From the NCBI GenBank assembly GCA_038065515.1, contig JBBTQV010000011.1, forward strand, positions 1 to 22,311: a stretch of DNA of 22,311 nucleotides, in the 5' to 3' direction. Position 1 is the stretch's first letter. Each line of letters starts with the position of its first letter. Positions 14,721 to 21,697 of this stretch are shown one piece after another. This DNA comes from JAGOPO01 sp038065515. Lineage in GTDB: Bacteria; Patescibacteriota; Minisyncoccia; 2-02-FULL-40-12; GWA2-44-9. The position numbers and the translations under genes are program-made. Under the pieces are notes generated by a model that saw nothing but the letters and a program-made list of their open reading frames with translations, was not told the origin of the DNA and ran no database searches.

Positions 14721-14741
14721 TATCCGCTGACATTCCGTCAG

Positions 14742-16532
14742 ATGCATAAATACGACAATCAATTGGAAGATTTCTTCGGCCTCAATGCCGGAGGCGGCGG
14801 TCCCAGCCGTGAGACCATAAAAGATGCCCTCACACGGAAGTTTCCGTGGAAAAGCCGTCTGCGTCTCTTGCCGAAAGTTTTGAGTATTACGGAACGCTAT
14901 CTCGTGCTCGGTTTTGCGGTGCTTGCGGTCGGCTCATTGCTTGCCGTTCCGATCACTACCTACTACCACTATACCAGGGCCGTTCCCGCAAACGGCGGAA
15001 CGCTTGTTGAGGGTATTCTGGGAGAGCCGCGCCTTGTGAATCCTTTATTATCGCAGACCAGCGATGCCGACCGCGATCTTGCAAGCTTGGTGTTCTCGGG
15101 ACTGTACCGATATAACGGCCAGGGCAAGCTGATGCCCGATTTAGCACGCTCGATGCCCGAAATCACTTCCGACGGCCTATCATACAGCGTCACTCTGCGC
15201 GATGACGCCCGGTGGCACGACGGCGTCCCCGTGACGGCCGACGATGTGGTGTTCACAATACAAACGGCCCAAAACTCCGACTACGGCGCTCCTCTGGCGG
15301 TCCGTGGCAACTGGCAGGGCGTTACCGTTGAGCGCGCCGGAGAACGCGTTATTATTTTCCATCTGAAAGCAAAGTATGCGCAATTTCCAAACATCTTGAC
15401 ACTCGGCATGATCCCAAAGCATCTGTGGGCGGATGTGAAGCCAAGCAATTTCAGCTTGAGCGAGCTTAATCTCAAACCGGTTGGCTCCGGCCCGTTGCGC
15501 TTCGCATCGCTGGTGAAAAGTGATTTGGGCCAAATTGTTTCCTACAAACTCGAAGCATGGCCGCAGTACTACGGCGGCCGCGTGCATATCAATGGCATCG
15601 AATTCCGTTTTTACAATTCTGAAGAAGAGCTTATCGACGCGTTCAACAACAACGATATCGACAACATCGGTTATCTGTCCGGTGAGAACATCTCGGAACT
15701 GAAGTTTAAGAGCCGCATCAATCTCGAACAAATCAAGATGCCGCGCTACTACGCTCTCTTTTTCAATCAGACGCAGTCGAAGGCGCTTACTGATAAGAAT
15801 GTCCGCCTTGCGCTGAACTATGCAACTGACCGAGTGCAAATCATTAACAAAGCTATGGATGGGAATGCGTTTCTCATCAACTCCCCGATGATGGGCGGGA
15901 TCTTGGACATCAACCCGAATGTCCGCACCTACGACTACGACCTTGTGCAGGCACAATCCGTGCTCAAAGAGGGCGGCTATACCCCGAATGCTGACGGCGT
16001 TCCCGCAAAGGGCAAGGACGCGGTGCTGGAGCTCAAAATCACCACCTCCACCTGGTCGGAGCTTTCCGCGGTCGCGGCGCAAATCAAAGAACAGTGGGAA
16101 AAACTGGGCGTAAAGGTAACGATTGAGACCCTGCCCATCTCACAACTCCAGCAAGTCATCAAAGACCGCAACTACCAGATTCTTTTGTTCGGTGAAATTA
16201 TGAGTATTGATCCGGATCCGTTCGCGATGTGGCATTCAAGCCAACGGCAGGAGCCGGGACTGAACTTGGCACTCTACAAGAACGACACCGCGGACAAACT
16301 GATGGAAGAAGCGCGTGCGACGCTCAACCCGCTGGAGCGCAGACAGAAATATGATGACTTCCAAAAAATCCTCATCGAGGACATCCCTGCGGTTTTCCTG
16401 TATAGCCCGCATTTCCTGTATGGCTTGACGCGCGATGTCCGGGGATTCGATACGCAGATTATCTCCACTCCCGACGGCCGGTTCGCCGACATCCGAAACT
16501 GGTACACGGATACCTCCCGCACCTTCAAGTAA
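14742..16532 (+). CDS. Membrane-anchored peptide ABC transporter substrate-binding protein
   Basis: This 596-aa protein belongs to the SBP_bac_5 (OppA/DppA-like) family, which captures peptides or similar solutes for an ABC importer. Instead of a signal peptide with lipobox it has a cytoplasmic N-terminus of about 50 residues and one TM helix (about 53-75). The binding domain then starts with GGTLVEGILGEPRLVNPLLS and has the family motifs LRDDARWHDGVPVTADDVVFTI and NVRLALNYATDR, ending near DIPAVFLYSPHFLYGL. No permease or ATPase gene is in the window. There is no SD. The isomerase gene starts 4 nt after the stop. Confidence 0.92.
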   Translation: MHKYDNQLEDFFGLNAGGGGPSRETIKDALTRKFPWKSRLRLLPKVLSITERYLVLGFAVLAVGSLLAVPITTYYHYTRAVPANGGTLVEGILGEPRLVNPLLSQTSDADRDLASLVFSGLYRYNGQGKLMPDLARSMPEITSDGLSYSVTLRDDARWHDGVPVTADDVVFTIQTAQNSDYGAPLAVRGNWQGVTVERAGERVIIFHLKAKYAQFPNILTLGMIPKHLWADVKPSNFSLSELNLKPVGSGPLRFASLVKSDLGQIVSYKLEAWPQYYGGRVHINGIEFRFYNSEEELIDAFNNNDIDNIGYLSGENISELKFKSRINLEQIKMPRYYALFFNQTQSKALTDKNVRLALNYATDRVQIINKAMDGNAFLINSPMMGGILDINPNVRTYDYDLVQAQSVLKEGGYTPNADGVPAKGKDAVLELKITTSTWSELSAVAAQIKEQWEKLGVKVTIETLPISQLQQVIKDRNYQILLFGEIMSIDPDPFAMWHSSQRQEPGLNLALYKNDTADKLMEEARATLNPLERRQKYDDFQKILIEDIPAVFLYSPHFLYGLTRDVRGFDTQIISTPDGRFADIRNWYTDTSRTFK

Positions 16533-16536
16533 TTAT

Positions 16537-17454
16537 ATGCGCGACGCGATTCTCTCGCTTGGTTCACAACTCAAAGACGGCGCAGCTCTTGCGAAGCCCG
16601 TTGAGGGCACATCTAGCCGCGTGATTTGTTGCGGCATGGGCGGCTCCAGTGTTGCCGGTGAAATGCTCTCGATGGCGCGCGACAATGTTGTCGTCCACTG
16701 GGATTGGGAGCTTCCCGTAACAGCAACTTCCGGCGACCTTGTGGTGTGCACCTCATGGTCGGGCGGTACTGCGGAAACCATTTCATCATACGATGCCGCG
16801 CGTGCCGCGGGTATCCCGGTTGCGGTCATCACGACCGGCGGAGAACTGGGACGCAAAGCGCAATCAGACGGCGTACCGTTGACGATTCTGCCTGATACGA
16901 AAACTCCCCCGCGTTTTAATACCGGCCTGATGATCGGTGCACTGTTTACGATGCTTGGCATGACCGAGCAGCTCCCCGCAATTGATGCGACCGTATTGGA
17001 GAGCGCGGCCGTTACGCTCGCCGGTGATGTAAGCGCGAAGACCCCGGTTTTTTATGCGAGCTACCCATGGCGTAAAATCGCGGGCTTCTTCAAAGCTATG
17101 GTCAACGAAAACGCTAAGCGGCACAGCTGGTCGGCCAGCTTCCCTTCGGTTGCCCACAACGAAATCATGGGCTGGGCGGGGAACTACCAATCGACCATGG
17201 CCCCCATTGTTATTCGAGATATGCAGGAGCTCCCGCGCGACAGAAAAGATATTGAAGCATTCATTGCAATTGTGCGCTCAATGGGGTATACTGTATCCAC
17301 TATCGGTCTGGTGGGTGCGTCACCTCTGGAAAAAGCACTCAACGCATATGTTGTGGCTCTTTGGGCCAGTTGGCATATGGCTACCACTGCAGGCATTGAT
17401 GCCGCAGGCACGAAGTGGATCGACGAGTTTAAGCGCCTCAAGGCGAATAATTAA
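16537..17454 (+). CDS. Bifunctional phosphoglucose/phosphomannose isomerase (SIS family)
   Basis: The 305-aa product from the ATG at 16537 (4 nt after the previous stop) fits the PGI/PMI family, which interconverts fructose-6-P with glucose-6-P or mannose-6-P. The first SIS domain has GMGGSSVAGEML (residues 33-44) and TSWSGGTAETISSYDAA (72-88). The second part has the family signature NENAKRHSWSASFPSVAHNEIMGW, with the conserved Glu and His. The enzyme would link glycolysis to sugar precursors for surface glycans. tRNA-Leu begins 5 nt after the stop, so it is probably cut from the same transcript. Confidence 0.93.
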   Translation: MRDAILSLGSQLKDGAALAKPVEGTSSRVICCGMGGSSVAGEMLSMARDNVVVHWDWELPVTATSGDLVVCTSWSGGTAETISSYDAARAAGIPVAVITTGGELGRKAQSDGVPLTILPDTKTPPRFNTGLMIGALFTMLGMTEQLPAIDATVLESAAVTLAGDVSAKTPVFYASYPWRKIAGFFKAMVNENAKRHSWSASFPSVAHNEIMGWAGNYQSTMAPIVIRDMQELPRDRKDIEAFIAIVRSMGYTVSTIGLVGASPLEKALNAYVVALWASWHMATTAGIDAAGTKWIDEFKRLKANN

Positions 17455-17459
17455 AGAGA

Positions 17460-17543
17460 GCTCGGGTGGTGAAACTGGCAGACACGCACGGTTCAGAGCC
17501 GTGTGGGAGCAATCCCGTGGAGGTTCAAGTCCTCTCCCGAGCA
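17460..17543 (+). tRNA. tRNA-Leu (anticodon CAG)
   Basis: The 84-nt cloverleaf has a perfect acceptor stem GCTCGGG/CCCGAGC, anticodon stem CACGG/CCGTG with loop TTCAGAG (anticodon CAG, reads CUG), a long variable arm (class II, as in Leu) and a T-arm GGAGG-TTCAAGT-CCTCT. The discriminator base is A and CCA is not encoded. It lies 5 nt after the isomerase stop. A perfect 9+7-bp hairpin begins 5 nt downstream. Confidence 0.96.
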
Positions 17544-17547
17544 CAAA

Positions 17548-17587
17548 ATTTGAAACTGGATGGTCTTTAGACCATACTGTTTCAAAT
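17548..17587. repeat. 40-bp palindrome just after tRNA-Leu
   Basis: ATTTGAAAC (17548-17556) pairs with GTTTCAAAT (17579-17587), and inside it ATGGTCT (17560-17566) pairs with AGACCAT (17569-17575), separated by matching 3-nt bulges. It has no T-run, so it is not a standard terminator; it may mark the tRNA 3' processing region. Confidence 0.75.
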
Positions 17588-17600
17588 CTTATGAACGGAC

Positions 17601-17710
17601 GGGAGGGACTTGAACAACGGAGCGATGTGATGACAGTAGTCGTCACCGCGAGTTGGTGGTCAGACCGAGGCGCGCGACGGTGAGCCGAGAGTCGAGACCA
17701 AGTCCTCTCT
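17601..17710. repeat. Imperfect palindrome with tRNA T-arm-like ends
   Basis: The left end GGGAGGGACTTG (17601-17612) mirrors CAAGTCCTCTC (17699-17709). The right end is an exact 11-nt direct repeat of the T-arm of the upstream tRNA-Leu (17526-17536). The middle is a G/A-rich strand with weak pairing. It fills most of the gap between tRNA-Leu and RNase J. Confidence 0.5.
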
Positions 17711-17753
17711 TCCTATTCTCCGTATTAACTCTCGTAATAAAGATACAGAACGC

Positions 17754-19868
17754 ATGACACAGAAAGAAGACAGCAACAATAACGCACCGGGTTTCGGCCC
17801 GGGCTTGGACCCCGCACCGGCAGCCACGGCACAACCGCAGGCAACGCTTGCGTCAACGCCACAGAAAAGGGAACCAATCCCCCAGCGCGCATATCACGCC
17901 GGCGGCGGTAACCCGAATCGCGGCCGCAGAAATAACCGCTACCCCGGGCAGGGTTCGCGCCCGCAGCAGCCACAGGGACCGCGGCCGCAACATCCCCAAC
18001 CCCCGCATCCGCATGCACAACATCCGCAGAGCGCGGGAGCGGGTTCCGGCGATCACGACGAATCCGGCGGTGCAGGCGGCAAACGCCGACGCGACCGCCG
18101 CATGAGCATGCCGCGTAAGAAACTGCCGAGTCAGCGCCAACTGCAACCTACGCAAATGCATGCCGGCCGCATCGGCGCACCCAAAGAACTCGGCGAGACC
18201 GCAGGCGATAACACATTGAAGGTCGCTGCACTGGGCGGTCTGGGCGAAATCGGCAAGAACTGCTACATGCTCGAATACAAAGACGACATTCTCATCATTG
18301 ATGTCGGCATCAAGTTCCCTGATGAGACCATGCCGGGCATCGACTTCATCATTCCGAATGTCGGCTACCTCGACGGGAAACTCGACCGCATCCGCGGACT
18401 CATCCTCACGCACGGACACATGGACCATGTGGGTGCCGTTCCCTATTTGCAGCAAAAGTTGGGAAACCCCGACATCTACACCGCCGAACTCACCAAGAAT
18501 CTCGTCCTGAAGCGCCACTCCGAGTTCCCTCAACTGCCGAAGCTTCCTATTCATGTGGTCAAAGACGGCGACCGCGTGAAGATGGGCGATTACTTCACCG
18601 TGGAGTTCTTCCACATGAACCACAATATCCCCGACGACTTGGGGACCTTCATCGAAACTCCGGTCGGCAACTTTATTCACACCGCCGACTTTAAGTTTGA
18701 TGCGACCCCGATCAACGATAAGCCGGTCGACCTGCAGAAACTGCGCGACTTCGGCGACAAGGGCGTGTTGGCACTGATGGTGGATTCCACCGATGCCGAA
18801 CGGCCGGGACACTCGGTTTCGGAGCAGACCATCTACGAGAACATGGACCTCATCTTCAAAGATGCGACCGGCATGCTCATCATCGGCACCTTCAGCTCGA
18901 TGATCAACCGCATGCAACAAATCGTTCAGCTCTCCGAAAAGTACGGCCGCAAGGTCATCTTTGACGGCTACTCGCTGAAAACCAATGTGGAAATTGCCAA
19001 GGAGATGGGCTACATCAAGATGAACAAGGGCACGCAAATCTCCATGGAACAACTGCGCGATTATCCGCGCGAGCATGTCACCGTGGTTGCGACAGGCGCC
19101 ATGGGTCAGGAGGGTGCGTCGCTGATGCGTATCGTCAACGGCGAGCACCGCCATATCACCATGCAGAAGAAGGACACCGTGATTTTCTCCAGTTCGGTCA
19201 TTCCGGGCAACGAGCGTTCGGTGCAATACCTCAAAGACATGCTCTACCGCGCGGGCGTAAAAGTGTACCACTACGCCATGATGGACATCCACGCCGGAGG
19301 CCACGCGCGTCAGGAAGACCTGAAAGAAATCATGTTGCTCACGCGGCCCAAGTACCTCATCCCGCACCACGGGCAGTACAGCATGATGGTGTCCAATGGT
19401 GAACTGGGTAAGCAGGTGGGTATCGAGGAAGACAACATCATTATCGCCGACAACGGCCAGATCATTCACCTCACTCCCGACACCTGGTGGTTCGATAAGA
19501 AAGTAGCGCCGTCGAATCTCATCATGGTGGACGGTCTGGGCATCGGCGATATCGGCAATGTCGTACTCCGCGACCGCCAGGCGCTCGCCGAAGACGGCAT
19601 GTTCACCATTGTCTGCATCGTGGACCCTAAGACGGGCCGCATGCGCACAAGTCCCGACATCATCTCCCGTGGTTTTATCTATCTCAAAGAGCAGAAAGAC
19701 CTGCTCATGCAGGTCCGCAAGCGCGTACGCGCGATTGTGGAAAGCGAAAAGGCCCGCCCGCTGAATCTCGCGTATCTCAAAGATGAATTGCGCGATCAGA
19801 TTGGGATGTTTCTGTTCCAGAAAACGGAACGGCGTCCGATGGTGTTGCCGGTTATTATAGAGGTTTGA
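17754..19868 (+). CDS. rnj: Ribonuclease J with long disordered N-terminal extension
   Basis: The 704-aa protein is an RNase J, a metallo-beta-lactamase/beta-CASP enzyme with endo- and 5'-3' exonuclease activity for mRNA decay and RNA processing. Residues 1-150 are low-complexity, rich in Pro, Gln, His, Gly and Arg (GGKRRRDRRMSMPRKK). The core begins at TLKVAALGGLGEIGKN and has the zinc motif HGHMDH (220-225), MNHNIPD, IHTADFKFD, the beta-CASP segment IGTFSSMINRMQQIV and YLIPHHGQYSM. The core of about 550 residues is complete. The basic extension may bind RNA or ribosomes, an inference. The ATG at 17754 has no SD. Confidence 0.95.
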   Translation: MTQKEDSNNNAPGFGPGLDPAPAATAQPQATLASTPQKREPIPQRAYHAGGGNPNRGRRNNRYPGQGSRPQQPQGPRPQHPQPPHPHAQHPQSAGAGSGDHDESGGAGGKRRRDRRMSMPRKKLPSQRQLQPTQMHAGRIGAPKELGETAGDNTLKVAALGGLGEIGKNCYMLEYKDDILIIDVGIKFPDETMPGIDFIIPNVGYLDGKLDRIRGLILTHGHMDHVGAVPYLQQKLGNPDIYTAELTKNLVLKRHSEFPQLPKLPIHVVKDGDRVKMGDYFTVEFFHMNHNIPDDLGTFIETPVGNFIHTADFKFDATPINDKPVDLQKLRDFGDKGVLALMVDSTDAERPGHSVSEQTIYENMDLIFKDATGMLIIGTFSSMINRMQQIVQLSEKYGRKVIFDGYSLKTNVEIAKEMGYIKMNKGTQISMEQLRDYPREHVTVVATGAMGQEGASLMRIVNGEHRHITMQKKDTVIFSSSVIPGNERSVQYLKDMLYRAGVKVYHYAMMDIHAGGHARQEDLKEIMLLTRPKYLIPHHGQYSMMVSNGELGKQVGIEEDNIIIADNGQIIHLTPDTWWFDKKVAPSNLIMVDGLGIGDIGNVVLRDRQALAEDGMFTIVCIVDPKTGRMRTSPDIISRGFIYLKEQKDLLMQVRKRVRAIVESEKARPLNLAYLKDELRDQIGMFLFQKTERRPMVLPVIIEV

Positions 19869-20049
19869 ATCCGGTTTGCCATTTTGCTGGATGACTTCGT
19901 TGCAGGTTCCAGCGAAAAGCAAATTCTTGGCCCCGTTCTGCGGGGCCTTTGCTTTTCGCCTCCGCTCCTCGTTCACCGTACCGCTTGTACGATTCACTCT
20001 GGTGCTCGCCTGCGCCTCGTCATCCGCCAAACTGCCCGCGCCTCTTCAA
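19865..20049. repeat. 185-bp imperfect palindrome enclosing the RNase J terminator
   Basis: The left arm (from TTGAA at 19865, over the RNase J stop codon, through GGATGAC at 19889-19895 and GCAGG at 19902-19906) is mirrored by CCTGC (20009-20013), GTCATCC (20019-20025) and TTCAA (20045-20049). Between them lie the terminator hairpin and a smaller hairpin, GTAC-CGCTT-GTAC. The arms are of nearly equal length with many mismatches, less convincing than the palindromes at 9413 and 12572. Confidence 0.5.
19912..19959 (+). terminator. Two-storey intrinsic terminator after RNase J
   Basis: GGCCCCG (19929-19935)/CGGGGCC (19941-19947) with loop TTCTG forms the inner stem. GCGAAAAGCAAA (19912-19923) pairs perfectly with TTTGCTTTTCGC (19948-19959) as an outer stem. 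The T-rich strand of the outer stem also serves as the terminator tail. Confidence 0.85.
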
Positions 20050-20059
20050 GCTTTTTTGG

Positions 20060-20106
20060 CAATTTAAAAAGAAAAACGGCTAAGATAGCACCATCTTAGC
20101 CGTTTA
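20060..20106 (-). terminator. Intrinsic terminator overlapping the end of the 80-aa gene
   Basis: AAACGGCTAAGAT (20074-20086) and ATCTTAGCCGTTT (20093-20105) form a perfect 13-bp stem; on the minus strand it is followed by TTCTTTTT. The TAA stop (20098-20096) lies inside the stem, so the last codons are part of the terminator. Confidence 0.88.
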
Positions 20107-20338
20107 GGCGCGCCCTCTGTTGCTCGGTCAGCACGCCGGGACAGAAGTAGTCGAACGCGCGATACACATTGTCGTGCTCTCCCTCCACGGAAATTAGGTA
20201 CGACGGTCGGATAGCGATGCCCCGGCAGAATTCCAGATCCAGCACGCGAACCTCAACTCCGAAGTGTTTTTCCGCGCTCACGGTTGTCAGCTCATCCGGG
20301 TTCTCCGCAACGGGAAATTGCCGCAACACCGTCTCCAT
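20096..20338 (-). CDS. Small protein of unknown function (80 aa)
   Basis: GGAGGT lies 5 nt before the ATG at 20338, which is preferred over an upstream ATG at 20365 that has no SD. The product (METVLRQFPVAENPDELTTV...) is a mixed alpha/beta, soluble-looking protein with two Cys and a strand-rich centre (FGVEVRVLDLEFCRGIAIRPSYLISV), ending LTEQQRARLNG. There is no signal peptide, TM segment or recognised motif. Its stop codon lies in its own terminator stem. It is the last gene of a minus-strand accessory cluster. Confidence 0.6.
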   Translation of the reverse strand: METVLRQFPVAENPDELTTVSAEKHFGVEVRVLDLEFCRGIAIRPSYLISVEGEHDNVYRAFDYFCPGVLTEQQRARLNG

Positions 20339-20375
20339 CTCGCACCTCCGACATATTTCTATCATTTCGTGGATG

Positions 20376-20411
20376 TAAAAGAAGGCGCCCTCGCTGATGA
20401 GGCGGGAGCGC
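20376..20411 (-). terminator. Probable terminator after cassette gene A
   Basis: On the minus strand GCGCTCCCG (20411-20403) pairs with CGAGGGCGC (20393-20385), one mismatch and one wobble, around a 9-nt loop, followed by CTTCTTTT. It differs from the shared terminator of the other two cassette genes. Confidence 0.5.
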
Positions 20412-20470
20412 GGAAGGAACCAAGGGTCCGAGCGCCTTGCACAGTGCCAAGAATCCCAGGTTCCCAGCTC

Positions 20471-20989
20471 CTACTTGTGGACTGCGGCGAAACGGTAGAA
20501 CCCGACCCACCCGCTGCCGAACCAGCCCAGGCTCAGGCCGCGTGCACGGTCGTACCGGTGCAGAAACGCCACACTGCGGCCGCCACCGACCCCGGCCACC
20601 GCGCCCAGCGCGATGATGGAGAAATCTCTCTGCAAATTCGGTTCCTGGGCACCGAGAGACAACAACTCCCGCACATCCGCCGGGCGCAGGCCGAGACGCT
20701 CCATCTCTGCCCGCACCTGCTCGGAAGTCACCGACCGACCGAAGTGCAACAGAACGATGTCGGTGGAGACCCTTTCGGTGCCTAGGGCGAATTGGAACTT
20801 GGTGATGTTCTGATTGACCCAGTCGTATTTCCCATCGGCGACGAGTTGGGCCAGCGTACGAGTCTGGTCGACACAGACCCTGAAAACGGTCTGTTCGACT
20901 TTCGGGCAAACACAGTCTGTGGACTGTGATCTCGCTGGCATGGCAATGGTCATCATCCCCACCGCCACCAACAGCCTTGCAAACTTCAT
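20471..20989 (-). CDS. Cassette gene A: secreted GLRPA-type protein
   Basis: The 172-aa product starts with the signal peptide MKFARLLVAVGMMTIAMPARS, shared in its first ten residues with the next two genes; it is exported rather than a lipoprotein. The mature part begins STDCVCPKVEQ, then has YDWVNQNITKFQF, the motif GLRPADVRELLSLG, LQRDFSIIALGAV and the ending LSLGWFGSGWVGFYRFAAVHK. I recall intracellular relatives with this motif order in CPR genomes, unverified. GLRPA-ELL followed by a C-terminal RFAAV recalls C-type-lectin-like domains such as Lcl_C (DUF1566), an inference. AAGGAG lies 6 nt before the ATG; own promoter at 21058-21086. Confidence 0.75.
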   Translation of the reverse strand: MKFARLLVAVGMMTIAMPARSQSTDCVCPKVEQTVFRVCVDQTRTLAQLVADGKYDWVNQNITKFQFALGTERVSTDIVLLHFGRSVTSEQVRAEMERLGLRPADVRELLSLGAQEPNLQRDFSIIALGAVAGVGGGRSVAFLHRYDRARGLSLGWFGSGWVGFYRFAAVHK

Positions 20990-21057
20990 GGCTTTCTCCT
21001 TTTCCTTGAAAAAGTTAAGGTGCTACCATATGTAAAGGGGCATCCTTCACATACCCC

Positions 21058-21086
21058 TATATACCAGATTCCTGATTTCTCGTCAA
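21058..21086 (-). promoter_or_regulatory. Cassette promoter A
   Basis: TTGACG (21086-21081), 17-nt spacer ending AATCTGG, then TATATA (21063-21058): an extended -10 (TGG-TATA). The leader also holds a small inverted repeat (AGGGG...CCCCT), not found in the other two cassettes. Confidence 0.85.
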
Positions 21087-21091
21087 TGGCA

Positions 21092-21125
21092 CAAAAAACG
21101 CCCGGCCTCGGAGGGAGGTCGGGCG
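21092..21125 (-). terminator. Shared cassette terminator (after gene B)
   Basis: CGCCCGGCCTC (21099-21109) and GAGGTCGGGCG (21115-21125) form the stem (one mismatch on the minus strand) followed by TTTTTTG. The same stem and loop follow gene C. Confidence 0.85.
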
Positions 21126-21134
21126 ATGACGCGG

Positions 21135-21569
21135 CTAACGGACGAGCTCGACGAGGACACTCCGCTGACTCGATACTTCAAACACATTAGTACTGTCCAC
21201 TGAATGCGAGTGGATGTTTAGGTAATAGAATCCCGGATACGGCCCGCTGGGCTCGTACACGAGCTCGTATCGGCCGACCGTCCACTGCCGGCTGTCCGAG
21301 AGGAATCCCGTCAGCACCTCCGCGACAATCCAGCGGGTGTTCGAATCGCTCCCTTCGCGGCTGAGAGTCACCGTAGCCAAGCGAGCCTGCACCGTCTCGC
21401 AGTTCTGGCATTCCCACCGAATGGTGACCGTTGAGCCGATTTTGAGCTTGGCCTGGTCCTGGGGCTCTAGGATTACGATCCTCGGGTAGCTCGGCCCGGT
21501 TGGACTACTGCACGCAGTGAATCCCATCACCACCACAAACACCGCCACCAACAACTTCGCAAACTTCAT
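21135..21569 (-). CDS. Cassette gene B: Ig-like lipoprotein
   Basis: The 144-aa product starts MKFAKLLVAVFVVVMGFTAC; the lipobox (GFTAC, Cys20) makes it a membrane-anchored lipoprotein. The segment RIVILEPQDQAKLKIGSTVTIRW matches the start of the Ser-Thr-rich/Kre9-type Ig-like domain (PF10342 pattern: strand, P, GS-TI-W), followed by ECQNCETVQARL and strands up to the C-terminus. Such domains are common in exported surface proteins. Start region, leader (TTTTTCAAGGAAAAGGAG) and promoter are nearly identical to those of gene A, but the mature protein is unrelated. AAGGAG lies 6 nt before the ATG. Confidence 0.8.
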   Translation of the reverse strand: MKFAKLLVAVFVVVMGFTACSSPTGPSYPRIVILEPQDQAKLKIGSTVTIRWECQNCETVQARLATVTLSREGSDSNTRWIVAEVLTGFLSDSRQWTVGRYELVYEPSGPYPGFYYLNIHSHSVDSTNVFEVSSQRSVLVELVR

Positions 21570-21616
21570 GGCTTTCTCCTTTTCCTTGAAAAAGCTAGGG
21601 TTCTACGCGAGCTTCT

Positions 21617-21645
21617 TGTATACCAGATTCATGATTTTTCGTCAA
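21617..21645 (-). promoter_or_regulatory. Cassette promoter B
   Basis: TTGACG (21645-21640), a 17-nt spacer ending AATCTGG, and TATACA (21622-21617). It has the same layout and spacer end as promoters A and C. Confidence 0.85.
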
Positions 21646-21651
21646 TGGCGA

Positions 21652-21688
21652 AAAGAAACCGCCCGGCCTCGGAGGGAGGTCGGGCGGG
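21652..21688 (-). terminator. Shared cassette terminator (after gene C)
   Basis: CGCCCGGCCTC (21660-21670) and GAGGTCGGGCG (21676-21686) with loop GGAGG form a stem as after gene B, followed on the minus strand by GGTTTCTTTTC. Confidence 0.8.
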
Positions 21689-21697
21689 GACACAGGA

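Noticed and set aside
15180..16082. Minus-strand open frame (300 codons) opposite the peptide-binding protein
   Set aside because: It lies wholly inside a well supported SBP_bac_5 gene and has no RBS or domain support.
17853..20030. Very long minus-strand open frame (725 codons) opposite RNase J
   Set aside because: It mirrors a gene with complete RNase J motifs; its product has no domain sense and its start lies in the intergenic terminator area. Long antisense frames are expected opposite GC-rich genes.
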